Source: Rhabdornis inornatus
Lineage: Eukaryota > Chordata > Aves > Passeriformes > Rhabdornithidae
DNA length: 64,000 bases
Assembly: GCA_013397075.1 (NCBI GenBank)
Contig: VWZS01009594.1
Location: 383,697-447,696 of the forward strand
Direction: 5' to 3'
Numbering within the stretch: position 1 is the stretch's first letter; each line of letters starts with the position of its first letter. A model generated the notes under the pieces. It was not told the DNA's origin, made no database searches, and saw nothing but the letters and a program-made list of their open reading frames with translations. Shown one piece after another: positions 40,224 to 51,926 of this stretch. The position numbers and the translations under genes were made by a program.

Positions 40224-43200
40224 TCACAGGCTCTTGCATCGAACATGCACGAAGAGCGTGGCAGGGGACAGGGACGCCCCGTCCTTGGAGAGCAGGTGGA
40301 TGTGGCGGTACCCTGGGGACAGACGGGGGCTCAGCGGGTGGCAGGGGCCTGTCTCCATCCCCGGAGGGCTCTGGGGTGGCACCTGCACCCACCTTGGCGC
40401 ATGCTGGGCAGGGGCAGCGTGAACTGCCCCACGAAGTCGTTGCAGGAGGTGCTGTCGTAGTCCTCCACCACAAAGCGCACCAGGGCCAGCTCGGGCACCC
40501 GCACCTGGAACCGCAGCGTCTCCTCCCAGCGCGGGTTGAAACCTGCGGCACCGGCGTGGGTGGTGGGTGTGGCCACTGGGGCCACCAGGGCCACCCAGTG
40601 CCCCACAGGGACCAGCAGGACCCCCGTGCACTGCCCTGCCCCGGCTGAGCTGCTGTGCTGCCCTGGGGATGGGGGGACTGGGGCAAGCTGGGGGAGTGGG
40701 GGTGATGCTGGGGCCACAATGGGATATACTGGGGAAAAGGGGGTCATACTTGGGCTGTGGTGAAATATACTGTGGAAAAGGGAGCCATACTGGTACTGGA
40801 CTGGGCTATACTGGGAGAATGGGAGTTGTACAGTGACTGTGGTGGAGTATGCTGGAGGGATGGGATCATACTGGGACTCTGACGGGATATACTGGAGGAA
40901 TGGAGGTTATATTGGAGCTGGGCTGGGCCATACTGGGACAATGGGGGTAACACTGGGGCTGTGGTGGGGTATACTGGGGGAATGGGGGTCACACTGGGCT
41001 GTGGATACTGGGGAGAATGGGCATTACACTGGGCTTGGGCTGGGTGTACTGGAGGCCATAAGGGAGTAGCACTGGGAAGAACTGGGACATGATGGACCCT
41101 GTCACTGGTGGGGATCTGATTGTGGTGCACAGAGGGGACTGGGCTGTCCTGGGCACTGGTTCAACTGGCAGTGAGTGCTGGGGTGTGGGTACCCATGGCA
41201 CTGTCCCTCATGGGGATAAGGGTGCCCCTGGCATCAAGGTGTCTCTGGATCAAGGTGCCCTGGGGTGTCCTGAGGGACCCTGGGGTGAGGGTGTCCTGGA
41301 GCACCCCTGGAGATCAGGTTCCCTGGGGGGTCTGCAGGGATCAGGGTGCCCAAGGGGCCATCCAGACTGGGCTGTCCTTGGGCATTCTCGGGATTCAGGG
41401 GGTAATAGGGCTGTAAGAGGTAATAGGCAATTGGATGTCCCTGGGGGTCGGGGTGCCCTGGAGTGTCCCCATGGGTCCAGGTGCCCAGGGGTGTCCCGGG
41501 GGTGCCCAGGTGCCAGCACTCACCGTTGTTGAGCTTGTGGTGGGTTTGTTGCTTGGCACAGTCGGCCGGGATCCCGTGGATCTCCACACGCACAAAGGGA
41601 TCCACGATGGAGCTGCCCTTGTCCCTGTTCAGCTTGGGCAGCTGCTGTGCTGTGATCACCTGTGGCACAGAGAGCTGGGGACCAGGGCACAGGGACCACG
41701 AGGGGCCTGGGGCAATGTGGGTGTGGGGAAAGGGCTGCTGCCCCCAGGAGAAGGGACGTGGGTCGCACTTGGCTGGGGCTGGGGACACGGTGAAAAGGAG
41801 GGAGGTGGCTGATGACACCCAGTAGCTGACACCAGCTGGATTTGGGGACAGGGTTGGTTTCACCCAGGAGAAGTGTCAGTCAGGAGTGTGAATAGAGTGA
41901 GGATCAGGGAGGTGGCTGGTGTCATCCAGGAGAACAGACACAGGTGGCACATGGCTGGGGACAAGGTTGGTGTCCCCAGCTAGGAGTGGGGATGGGGTGA
42001 AGAGGAGGGAGGTCATTGGTACCACCCAGAAGGAACATGAGTGGCATATGGCTGGGTCCCCAGGAGAAGGAATGTGGGTGGCACTTGGCTGGGATTGGGG
42101 ACGGGGTAGGGAGGAGGGAGGTGGCTATTGTCATCTCAGAGAAGGGACATGGCTGATACCAGCTGGATTTGGCAGCAGGGTTGGTGTCACCAGGGAGTAG
42201 AGACATGGGTGGTACCCAACAGAAGCGAGGGGTGGGTCAGTGTCCCCAGCAAAAGAGAGGTTGGTGGCACCCAGGAGAAGGTGTGTGAGTGGCACCAGGC
42301 TGGACATTGGGTTGGCATCACCCTGAGGGGACATGGGTGACACCTGGCTGGACAGGGGTCGGTGTCACCCAGAAGAGGTTAGGTGGCACCTGACTGGGAG
42401 CAGGCTTGGTGTCACCTGGGAAAAGATGCAGGTGGCACCTGGCTGGGCACTGGAATGTCATGGGTGTGACCCAGCAGGGAAGGGGGTGGCACCCACCGGG
42501 GCCTGGGGACAGGCTCATGGGGTGTCCTCACCCTGATGTGCAGTGCCAGGCGCCGGGCCCCCTCCCCGGGGGGGCTGCGCAGGCACGGGGGCTTCAGGAC
42601 GTAACCACAGCATCCATTGGGCAGGAAGCGCCCGGCGTTCAGGTCCATCTCATACCCCGGTGTCTGGAAGTTGAGGGCCACTGTGGGGACAGCAGGACGA
42701 GTGTCAGGGTGGGTGACGGCTCCAGGGGCAGGTGCTAGGTCAGGGGGGGCCTGGAGGTCTCACCCAGCTGGCAGCCGGCGTTCCACATCTCCTGGGGGTT
42801 GTAGTTGGCAGAGTTCATCTTGAGCCCCAGCGGGTACACGCGGCTGAGCTGGCGGGCGTTGTACCGGACCAGCGCCGGGCCTGGGGGGGGACACGGCTCA
42901 GCGGGGCCACTGCACCCTGAGTGCTGCTGGGGGGCCCCAACAGCCGGTGATGGGCACAGGGACACGGACAGAGCCTGCCCAGCTGGGTGGGCCTGAGCCT
43001 GAAATGTGACCCAGGCCCTGAAACCAGACCCTGGGGTTCAGACCCCAACCCTAGACCTTGACCTTGGACACCTGACCCCAAACCTCTGACCCTAGATCCT
43101 GATCTTGATCCCACACTTTGACTTTAGACCCCTGACCCTGGACCTCAGACTCCAAACCAAAACCCCAAGCATATGCCCTGACCCAGATCCTAATCCTTGA

Positions 43201-46200
43201 CTCCAGACATTGACCCTGGCCCCAGACACTGACCCTGGACCCCAGACCCTGAACACTGACTCAGATCTTAATCTCAGTCCCTGACCTCAGATTCTGACAC
43301 TGATCCCCAGCTCCAATCCTTGACCCCAGACCTCAGTCCCTGGACTCTGACCCAGACCTTACTGCCAGCCCCAGGCCCTGGACCCAGATGCCACATCCTA
43401 AACCCTGATTCCAGACCTTGATCCTGGTCATGTGACCCCAACCCTGGCCTCTGGCCCCCCAGGATGCCAGCAGACCCCAGTCTCACCCATCCAGGGCAGC
43501 CTGGGTGAGGCCAGTGTGACCCTGACCACCACCCATGGAGCCACTCTAGAGACAGAGCCCATCATTCTCAGCCCATCCTGCATCCCAGAGACCCAAGAAT
43601 ATGGACCCACCCTGTCCCCATGCCTGTCCACATCCCTGTCCCCATCTGGTGGCCCTCACCTGCCTCCTTGATGAGTTTCCGTGCTTTCCTCTCACTGAAG
43701 GAAGACATCTGGCAGGGCTGGGGGTGGCGCAGGGCCTGGGCCAGCCCGGGGAAGGGGACAGCCTGGCAGTACACCACCAATGCTGACAGCTCTGGGGACA
43801 CCTGCGACGCGTCCTTGGCCTGTGGGAGGCATGCTGGTGTCAGGGACAACCTGGCCCCGGTGGCCACCTGCCAGCCCAAGGGTCTACAGACCCCCTCCCC
43901 TCTAGTGCTGAGTGCTGAGACCCCCAAGGCCATGGAGACCCTGATGCAGTGGAGACCCCAAGGTGGTGCAGAACCTGAGGCAATGGAATGATGGAGCAGG
44001 GGCTGATGGGGAACCCAAACAGGTTGAGAACCTGAAGTCATGGAGAGCCCAAGGGAATGGACAGCCCAAGGAATACCTGAGGTGACAGAAATCCCAAAGG
44101 GATGCAGACCCCAACAGGTCACCCTGGATGTGATGGAGGCCCAACATGATGGAGAACTTGAGGCAACAGAGAAATCAAAGCACCAAACCCCAGAAAGGCC
44201 ACCCAGCCCGACAGGAAGAGGGAGGCACAGCTGAGGGGTCCCAAAGCTCGGTCCCCTCTTCCAGGCAGTGACAGCCACTCACCACCCCCACAGCACCCGC
44301 CCTGTCAGACCCCCCAGCTCCATCCCACGACCCACCTGCAGAGGTTTGATCTCCTGCAGTGACTGCAGTGACTGCAAGAGGAGAGAGCAGGGCTGCAGAG
44401 AGGGATGGCAGAGCTGGCAGTGCTCAGCTGGGACATGGTCATGCCATGGTCCCCTGGCACCACCAGGATGCTCTGATCCATCAGGACCACCAGGATGCTG
44501 TGGTCCCCCAGAACCACATCCCTGGGGAAGTCTCTTACCCTCCGGGGGCTTCTCTCCTGCACCTTCTCCTCCTCTTCGTCTTCCTCCTCTTCCTCTTCCT
44601 CCTCCTCGGGGTCCAGAAGGGAGGTGACACCCCGGGGCTCCTGCCACAGCTCTGGCAGCTTCTTGCCCTTCACCAGGATCTTTTCCTTCAGCTGCTACAG
44701 GAGACAGGTCCGAGCTCAGGGCTTGGAGGGGACATGGGGACACTGCAGTGGGTGTGCAGGTGGCCTTACCTCTGGTGAGGGGAGATGGTGAGGGTCCTGC
44801 CCCTGCAGGGGCTGTGTCAGCAGCCTGTCCCCCAGGATGGCCTTCATGTGCCGGGCCATGGTGGCCTGCTGCTCCAGCCCGCAGTGGTTCTCCAGGGACA
44901 GGATGACGGGGTAGGGGGATTTCTGGGCATGGGGATGGGCAGTGCTCAGCACCGGGCACCGGGCACGGGCACTCGGCACCCAGCACCCCATACTCTACAC
45001 CCAGCACCCAGCACCCCATATCTGGCACCCAGCACCCCACACCCGGCACCTACTACCCCACACCCGGCACACAGCACCCCACACTCAGCACCAGACAAGG
45101 GTACTCGGCACCCAGCACCCAGCACCCCAAACCCCACGCCCGACACCCAGCTCCCCCCCAGAGCTGCCGGCCCCGGCCTCACCTCGAAGGCGGAGTCGCG
45201 GATGCTCTCGATGACGTCACGGAAGAGGATTTTGGAGGTGAGCGTGTGGCCGTGGTACACGACAGGTTCCCCGTCCGAGCCCTCCCAGCAGTCCAGCTCC
45301 ACACAGCGGCACCCTGCCCTCAGCGCCCTGCCACCAACCACATGGGCACACATGAGTCCCTGTCCCCTCGAGCCACGGGACCTCCTGGGGCTCCACAGGA
45401 CACAGGGACACGCACCTGACATAGGCTTCGGTGCTGCTGGTGCCGCCGATCTGGTTGCGGGTCAGGTAGGTGTTGTGGGAGGAGGAGATGAAGTAGTGGC
45501 TCAGGGGCTGGCTCATGTCCTGGTGCACCTTGGTGTGCTCCTGGTTGAGGATGTCACCAGCAGCTGACAGCAGGTACATCATGAAACCATCCAGCATCAT
45601 CAGGTCCTGCCGCTTGGCTGCGGGACACGGTGGCAGGTGTCACAGAGGGCTGGCAGGGTGGCATCCTGGGGACTTTCCCCACTTGGAGGTCTCAGCAGTG
45701 CCATGTTCACCCCGACCTGGCACTGTGACACCCAGGGGACATATAAGTAACCTCGAGTGTCCCATCTCCATCCTGATGTCACTCATCCTGCTGGTGCCAC
45801 ATTCACTCTGGATGTGGCATGGTGACACCCATGAGGCATAGAGGTTCCCTGTCTCCATCCTGATGCCCTCTGTCCTCCCAGTGTCATGTCACCCCTGAAC
45901 TGGCACTGTGGCATCCAGGGGAGGTCCCCTTTGTGTTTTGTCTCCCATCTGATGTCCCCCATCCTCCTAGTGCCACATCTACCTTAAGGGTACTATTGTG
46001 ACACGGAGGTCCTTCATAAATACCATGATGTTCCCTGTCCTCCTAGTGCCGTGTTCACCCTGGACCTGAGGAAGACAGAAGTACAGAAGTCCCTCAGCAG
46101 TGCCACATTCACACCAGAGCTGGCATCACATCACCCATGAGATGTGGAAGTCCACCTGCTGTCCATCCCCACCTTCACATCCCCTGTCCCCACAGTGTCA

Positions 46201-49200
46201 CATCCACCAGATACCAGCCAGGCCATGTGTTGGATGGCTGACACTGGAGCCACCATAGAATGGACACCAGGACAGCAGCAGAAACCTTGGGGGACCCCAT
46301 ACCCATTTTGGGGGTGTGATGGAAACAATCAGAGCCCCATCCCTACATCCATGACCCCCATCCCTACATCCATGATCTCTCGTGGCAGTGCCCATCCCAC
46401 CACCCCACACCCCCAGCCCTACCCTTCTCGTTGAGCTCATAGGTGCGGATGATGGAGTGGGCCTGGCGCAGGCTGGAGTCCTCGCCCTGATCCCTCAGGA
46501 AATCCTGCAGCTCCTCGGCCGACAGGACCCGATCCTCGCCCGAGTAGCGCCCAAAAAGCTCCTCCAGCTCCGGCCGCCGCAGCAGCCGCCGGCAGAACTC
46601 CTCCAGCTCCCGGCCCTCCAGCCGCTCGTTGCCCGAGTGGTCACACTCCTGCTGGGACACAGCCCAACTCAGGGACTGTCCCCTCCCTGTGTGCGCAGGG
46701 CACAGCCGTCCCCTGCTGTGTTCTGCCTGTCCCCTGGAGTTGTGCATGGGATGAGTTTGGGGGGCTCAGCTACTGCTCCCTATGTTCCCCCATGCAGAGC
46801 CCTCTGACCCTCCACTCTGGGATGGAGCAGAGCTCTGTGCCTCAGTTTCCCTAGGTGGAAAGGAACCTTGGGAGATACCCAGAGGGACAGCTCTCCACAG
46901 GGGAGAAATGTCCCACCTTGGGGACACACGGAACAGTGGCTGGGACAGCTCACCCCACCTCATGCCTCTCCATCATGGTGGGACCCAAAAACTGGTGACA
47001 GTGAGTGGCTTTGGTGTGAGGAGTTTGTCAGTTCTCTGTGCTGGGGAAGGCAGAGGAGGAGCCCACAATTCCCTCCTGGAGACAGCAGCAGGCACAGCAG
47101 GCGGTGCAGTGCAGGACGGGTACCTTGAAGAGCTTGGAGGCGTAGACGTCGTCCATGTCGATGTTGAGCATCCTCAGCATGCTCTTCACCTCCCGGAAGG
47201 ACATCTTGTTGTCCTTGTTCCTGTCTGCTCGCTGCAGGACCCCATGGATCCAACTGCACCAAGGTAAGGAAGCTACCCGGGGTCACCCGCAGCCATCCCC
47301 ACCCTGTCCCCAAGTCCCCAGGACTCCCTCAAAGGATACTGGTCGAGCTTCTCCATCTGGCTCATGGCCTGCAGCCTCTCCATCAGCTTGGTGAGCCCCT
47401 GCACCCAGTGCCGGGCGTCCTCCTCGCCGCGGGCGGCCAGGTCGAGGTTCTTGCGGCGGCCCTTGAAGGCGAGGGTGAAGCAGTGGCGCTCGGGGAAGGC
47501 GGCCCCGTGCTTGCGCAGCCCCTCCGACTGGCGACCCTCGCGCACCCCCTCGATGTGCGACACCGAGACTGCGGGGACACGCGCGGGGTGGGGAGGGACG
47601 ATGGACGCGCTCCCTCGGCGGGTCACACACCCGCGAGCATCCTGCAAGACACCCTGGCTGCTGGAGGACACCCCGCGCGTCCCCGCGGCGCCCCGGGGAC
47701 ACGGCTCGGCTCCGGTCGGTGCCGCAGCCGGGCTTAGCCCGCTAATCCCAGGCGAGACAGGAGCCGTGGCCGCTGTCCCTGCGGCGATGGGGACGGGGAC
47801 GCTGGCAGGGGATGGAGCCGCCTTGCAGCGGTGCCAGCTCCAGGCACCCATCCCAGAGGAGAGGGTGGAAAGAGACGGGTGACGCCGGGGAGGGGGACAG
47901 AGTCCGGCTGGGATGGAGACAGGACCTTGTGCTGACCCCAGGGGGGATGGGGAAGGGTGGGGGCTCTAACAGCTCTGCATGGGGTGTACTGGGAGGCACT
48001 GGGAAGTGTTGGAATGCTCTGGGAGCCACTGCGTGAAGTGGGTTGGAGTTCAGATACTGGGTGTGGGTCCATATTCGGGATTGGATTCGTATCTCGGGTG
48101 AGGGTCTGGATCCCAGGCTTGGGGTGCAGGTCCAGGACTGGGGTCTGGGTGCTGGGTGGGAAACTGGGTCCTGGATTGGGGTCTGAGTGAGGGGGTTGTC
48201 TGGGTCCTGGGTGGGGGTCAGAGGTCCAGGTCACAGGTGGGGATCCAGGCAGGGATCTGGGTCCCAGAGGGCATCTGGGTCACAGGTGGAGGTGTGGCTG
48301 GGGTCTGGATTGTGGAGTTCCATGTCCCAGGATTGGGTCTGTTCTCACTGAGGAATTTGGATCCTGGGCTGGGATCTGGGTCCTGAGTTGGGGTCTGGAA
48401 CTCAGGTGGGGTCTGGATTCTGAGTGGGGATCCAGGCCTGGGAACTGGGTTGTGGTTGGGGTCCAAGGTGGGGCTCCAGGTGGTGTTCTGGATGCTGGGA
48501 ATGGATCTGGGTCCTGGGTGGGGTCTAGGTCCTGGAGCAGGGTCTGGGTCCCAGGTGGGATCTGAATCTCACATGGTGTCTGGATTCTGTGTGGGAGTCC
48601 AGGCCCAAGGTGTGGACTAAGTCCTGGATTGGGATCGGGGTCCCAGGTGGGGGTCTGAGTAAGGGTCTGTGTCCTTGGTGGGGGTCTAGGGGTGGGGTTG
48701 GGGCACTGCCCAGGTCCTGGCCCTCTCTGCAGCTCATGGCAGTGCAGGATGTGTCTCGGTGTCCCCGAGCCCCCAAGGGACAGTCCCAGCACTCACAGCT
48801 CTGGGGGGAGCGGGCGCGCCCGAAGNCATCATAGGACAGAGCAGACGAGGCAGGATGGGATGTGATGGGACGGGAATGGGTTGGAATGGACAGGACAGGC
48901 AGGAGAGGACAGACAGGACAAGCCACTGCCCTTGGGCCTCTTTGGAGCACAGTGTGTCTGTTCAGGGGGGACAGGACACAGCAGTGACACAGCTCAGCTG
49001 CTAAATCCCAGCAAAGCTGCCTGGATCCTGCATGGAGAGTGCCAGGACAGTGCCAACAGCAGAGCTCAGGCTGGGAACAATGACGGGGTGGACTCGAGGG
49101 ACTTGCGGGCCCACGCCTCAGCCAGGACTTTTCCATCTATTCACGGAGTGCTTATTTCCTCCCTTTTTTGTTTTGGCAGCCATTCCTAAAATCCCCAGTG

Positions 49201-51926
49201 GCCACATCCTGCTCTGGACGGAGATTCCACTCCTGGGCTGGGAAAGGATGGGTTTGGGGCTCCCAGGGACATCCTGAGCCAGCCATGGCCTTGGGGATAC
49301 AGCCACCAGCTGCCAGCTCCTCCTGCATGGTCACATCCTGCCCAAGGTGCAGGATGGAGGGCAGGTATGGACACATGGATACAGGTCCATGGGCACACGG
49401 AATGTCAGATCCATGGGCACAGGTGTGTGGATGCACAGACACCTGGGTACACTGTGCACGTGGATGCACAGGGACACATGGATACATGGATAGAGAGATG
49501 CAGAGATGTGTGGATACATGGATCCACTGATGCAAGGACAGAAAAACACGGATATTCAGGTAGATCCATGCACAGGTGCAGGGATGCATGGACACAGGCA
49601 CATATGGATGCATGGACAGATGCTCGGTCAGGTGGAGTTGCGGGTGCACGTGCACACAGGGATGCACTGATACACGGATGCATGGAGACATGGGAGCAGG
49701 GATGCATGAGCGCACAGGTGCATGGATGCACTGCTGCCAGGACACACAGACACGTGGGCACATGGATGACAAGCATCAGGATGCATGGACAGTCAGACAC
49801 ACTGGGGCATGGGCATAGGGATGGGTGCTCCAAGACACAGCCAAGATGCACGGACAGACATGTGCTGGGATGCAGGGACAGGTGCACATATGGATGTGTG
49901 GATATAGAGGGACAGATGGATGGAAGGACACACAGACACACGGACATGGACACACGGAGCTGCAGCAAATCCAGGCACACAGCCCCGTGTCCAAAGCCAG
50001 GGCCAGACCTGGCCCTTCCCACTGCTCCCACTCCGGACCAGCCCAGCCGCTCCCAGGGACACATCTTGACCTTGCCAGGCACCCNGAAGCAGACAGTGAC
50101 CCCGTCCTCCTGCAGGCGGAACAGCCGCTCCCTGCAGCCCCCCTTGGCCTTCACCTTCCAGAGCAGAGACCCCTGGAGCATCCGCTGGACATCCTCATCC
50201 TCCGTCAGGCCTGCGGGGACCAGCCCTGGGCTACCGGGGGGTCTGGGGGCACTGGGGGTACTGAGGGTGTGCTGGGGGTAGGGCTGGGAGTGGGGGTGTT
50301 GGTGCACATCTGGCTGNCTCAGGCTGGGAACAATGACGGGGTGGACTCGAGGGACTTGCGGGCCCACGCCTCAGCCAGGACTTTTCCATCTATTCACGGA
50401 GTGCTTATTTCCTCCCTTTTTTGTTTTGGCAGCCATTCCTAAAATCCCCAGTGGCCACATCCTGCTCTGGACGGAGATTCCACTCCTGGGCTGGGAAAGG
50501 ATGGGTTTGGGGCTCCCAGGGACATCCTGAGCCAGCCATGGCCTTGGGGATACAGCCACCAGCTGCCAGCTCCTCCTGCATGGTCACATCCTGCCCAAGG
50601 TGCAGGATGGAGGGCAGGTATGGACACATGGATACAGGTCCATGGGCACACGGAATGTCAGATCCATGGGCACAGGTGTGTGGATGCACAGACACCTGGG
50701 TACACTGTGCACGTGGATGCACAGGGACACATGGATACATGGATAGAGAGATGCAGAGATGTGTGGATACATGGATCCACTGATGCAAGGACAGAAAAAC
50801 ACGGATATTCAGGTAGATCCATGCACAGGTGCAGGGATGCATGGACACAGGCACATATGGATGCATGGACAGATGCTCGGTCAGGTGGAGTTGCGGGTGC
50901 ACGTGCACACAGGGATGCACTGATACACGGATGCATGGAGACATGGGAGCAGGGATGCATGAGCGCACAGGTGCATGGATGCACTGCTGCCAGGACACAC
51001 AGACACGTGGGCACATGGATGACAAGCATCAGGATGCATGGACAGTCAGACACACTGGGGCATGGGCATAGGGATGGGTGCTCCAAGACACAGCCAAGAT
51101 GCACGGACAGACATGTGCTGGGATGCAGGGACAGGTGCACATATGGATGTGTGGATATAGAGGGACAGATGGATGGAAGGACACACAGACACACGGACAT
51201 GGACACACGGAGCTGCAGCAAATCCAGGCACACAGCCCCGTGTCCAAAGCCAGGGCCAGACCTGGCCCTTCCCACTGCTCCCACTCCGGACCAGCCCAGC
51301 CGCTCCCAGGGACACATCTTGACCTTGCCAGGCACCCATTTCCCCTGCCTGGGCTAGTGAACCCCGTGTGCCCACCGTGCCATGGGCAGGACCCCTGGGT
51401 GGGGAAACTGAGGCAGGGTGTTGGGGAGGGTCCCAGGGAAGGGGACCTGAGCCATGGGGACAATAAATACCCTGAGCAAGGGGACTCCTGTCACCTGTGA
51501 TGTGGCCAAACCCTAACCCCGCTGTGCCCCAGAGGCTGGGGCCATTCACAGCTATTTTGAGGTCGCCTCATGGACTTCTCCCAGCCGGGGGGACCCTTCC
51601 CTGTGTGGGGGAACCCATCCACCTCGGGGACCCTCCCTACCACGGGACTCTTCTGTCCCTGGGGACCCATCTCTGCCATGGGGGCCCCCACCCTGCCATG
51701 GGCACCTATTCCTGACACAAGGGTCCCCACCCGTTTTAGGGACCCTTCCAGCCACGGAGGTCCCTCCCGGACCCCTTTGGCACAGCCCTGCCGGAGATTC
51801 TGCCCGGTTCCTCCAGAACTCACCCATTTTCTTCAGGGCTCTCCCGGGCCGGCGGGAGCCACCGGCACCGTCAGACGGGGCGCGGAGCTGCTCGGCGGCG
51901 GGACGCGCCTTCCTGCCGCAGATCAT
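40224..51926 (-). CDS. PLCD3: PLCD3, phosphoinositide phospholipase C delta-3 (sixteen deduced exons, exon 2 split by misassembly)
   Basis: Hydrolyses PI(4,5)P2 to diacylglycerol and IP3, calcium-dependent. Exons 5' to 3': 51926-51824, 50210-50086 with 48825-48797 (exon 2), 47568-47340, 47253-47124, 46648-46423, 45617-45416, 45327-45183, 44922-44770, 44694-44539, 44371-44336, 43819-43660, 42880-42764, 42680-42532, 41659-41524, 40542-40393, 40312-40224; about 776 codons. Domains: PH about 35-150; EF loops from D171 and D207; X box about 280-445; acidic linker 447-510; Y box about 515-630; C2 about 640-776. Active-site residues H327, N328, E357, D359, H372 and E406 sit exactly 16 beyond PLC-delta1 H311, N312, E341, D343, H356 and E390. 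The start gives MICGRKARP; GLTEDEDV across exons 1/2 is PLCD3-typical. The 36-base exon 10 is in frame with or without inclusion, so it is less certain. Confidence 0.93.
40670..41100. repeat. Minisatellite in PLCD3 intron 14
   Basis: Units of roughly 35-45 bases: 'ggtatactggggaaatggg', then 'gtcatactgggctgtggt'. The units are diverged. Confidence 0.85.
41210..41510. repeat. Diverged repeat in PLCD3 intron 14
   Basis: Repeated phrase 'gggtgccc(t/a)(g/a)ggg(t/g)', with variants every 20-25 bases, just before exon 14. Confidence 0.6.
41690..42525. repeat. Minisatellite in PLCD3 intron 13
   Basis: Fills the intron between exons 13 and 14. Units of about 40-65 bases contain 'ggtgtcacccaggagaaggg', 'acatgggtggcacctggctgg' and 'gattggggacagggt'. 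Confidence 0.9.
42990..43440. repeat. Minisatellite 'ctgacccc(a)gacc' in PLCD3 intron 11
   Basis: About 12-base units built on ctgaccctagacc, ctgaccccagacc and ttgaccctggacc. Confidence 0.9.
44950..45145. repeat. Minisatellite 'ggcacccagcaccccaca' in PLCD3 intron 7
   Basis: Short units of 7-18 bases (cagcacc, cggcacc, cccacac) between exons 7 and 8, ending about 40 bases from the exon 7 donor. Confidence 0.9.
45640..46110. repeat. Long-unit tandem repeat in PLCD3 intron 5
   Basis: Four or so diverged units of about 110-130 bases, each with 'cctgatgtc...catcctcc(t)agtgcca', 'ttcaccctgga' and 'ggcactgtgacacccagggg'. Confidence 0.75.
47990..48720. repeat. Minisatellite 'ggtctgggtcctgggtgggg' in PLCD3 intron 2
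   Basis: More than twenty degenerate 18-22-base units of ggtctgg(g/a)tcc(t/c)(g/a)ggtggg. Confidence 0.9.
48826..48826. other. Single-N assembly join 1
   Basis: Lies inside PLCD3 exon 2, at the left edge of the misplaced block. Confidence 0.95.
49065..50084. repeat. 1,020-base duplicate, copy 1 (probably spurious)
   Basis: Matches 50318-51337 at a constant offset of 1,253. Identical long translations in several frames of both copies show no difference. It contains a 'gatgcatggacacatg' type minisatellite (about 49365-49960). The right end is a single N. Confidence 0.95.
49365..49960. repeat. Minisatellite 'atggacacatggatgca' (copied at 50618-51213)
   Basis: Degenerate 10-18-base units of ggatgcatgg, acacatgga and gcacaggtg. 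A good candidate for the sequence that confused assembly. Confidence 0.9.
50085..50085. other. Single-N assembly join 2
   Basis: Right edge of the misplaced block and the exact right end of the first 1,020-base copy. Confidence 0.95.
50317..50317. other. Single-N assembly join 3
   Basis: Exact left end of the second 1,020-base copy, in PLCD3 intron 1. Confidence 0.95.
50318..51337. repeat. 1,020-base duplicate, copy 2 (probably the true location, PLCD3 intron 1)
   Basis: Begins right after the N at 50317 and runs without a join into 51338 and on to PLCD3 exon 1. This continuity suggests it is the correctly placed copy. Confidence 0.95.
51590..51780. repeat. Phased repeat near PLCD3 exon 1
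   Basis: Units of about 20-28 bases alternating 'ggggaccc' with 'cc(t/a)gccatggg', in intron 1 close to exon 1. Confidence 0.65.

Larger units (their letters stand above)
48797..50210 (-). other. PLCD3: PLCD3 exon 2 interrupted by spurious sequence (assembly error)
   Basis: Minus strand, 50210-50086 encodes GLTEDEDVQRML... to VCF and stops at the N at 50085. The remainder, 48825-48797, starts after the N at 48826 and ends at a GTGAGT donor. Both edges carry gaag (plus strand). Overlapping those four bases gives a 150-base exon reading VCF-GRARSPQS and ending in the phase exon 3 needs. The 1,258 bases between the Ns therefore do not belong here. Confidence 0.88.

Noticed and set aside
49405..50367. 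Long Cys/His-rich frames in both duplicate copies
   Set aside because: They are translations of the 'atggacacatg' minisatellite; only the PLCD3 exon 2 portion is real coding sequence.
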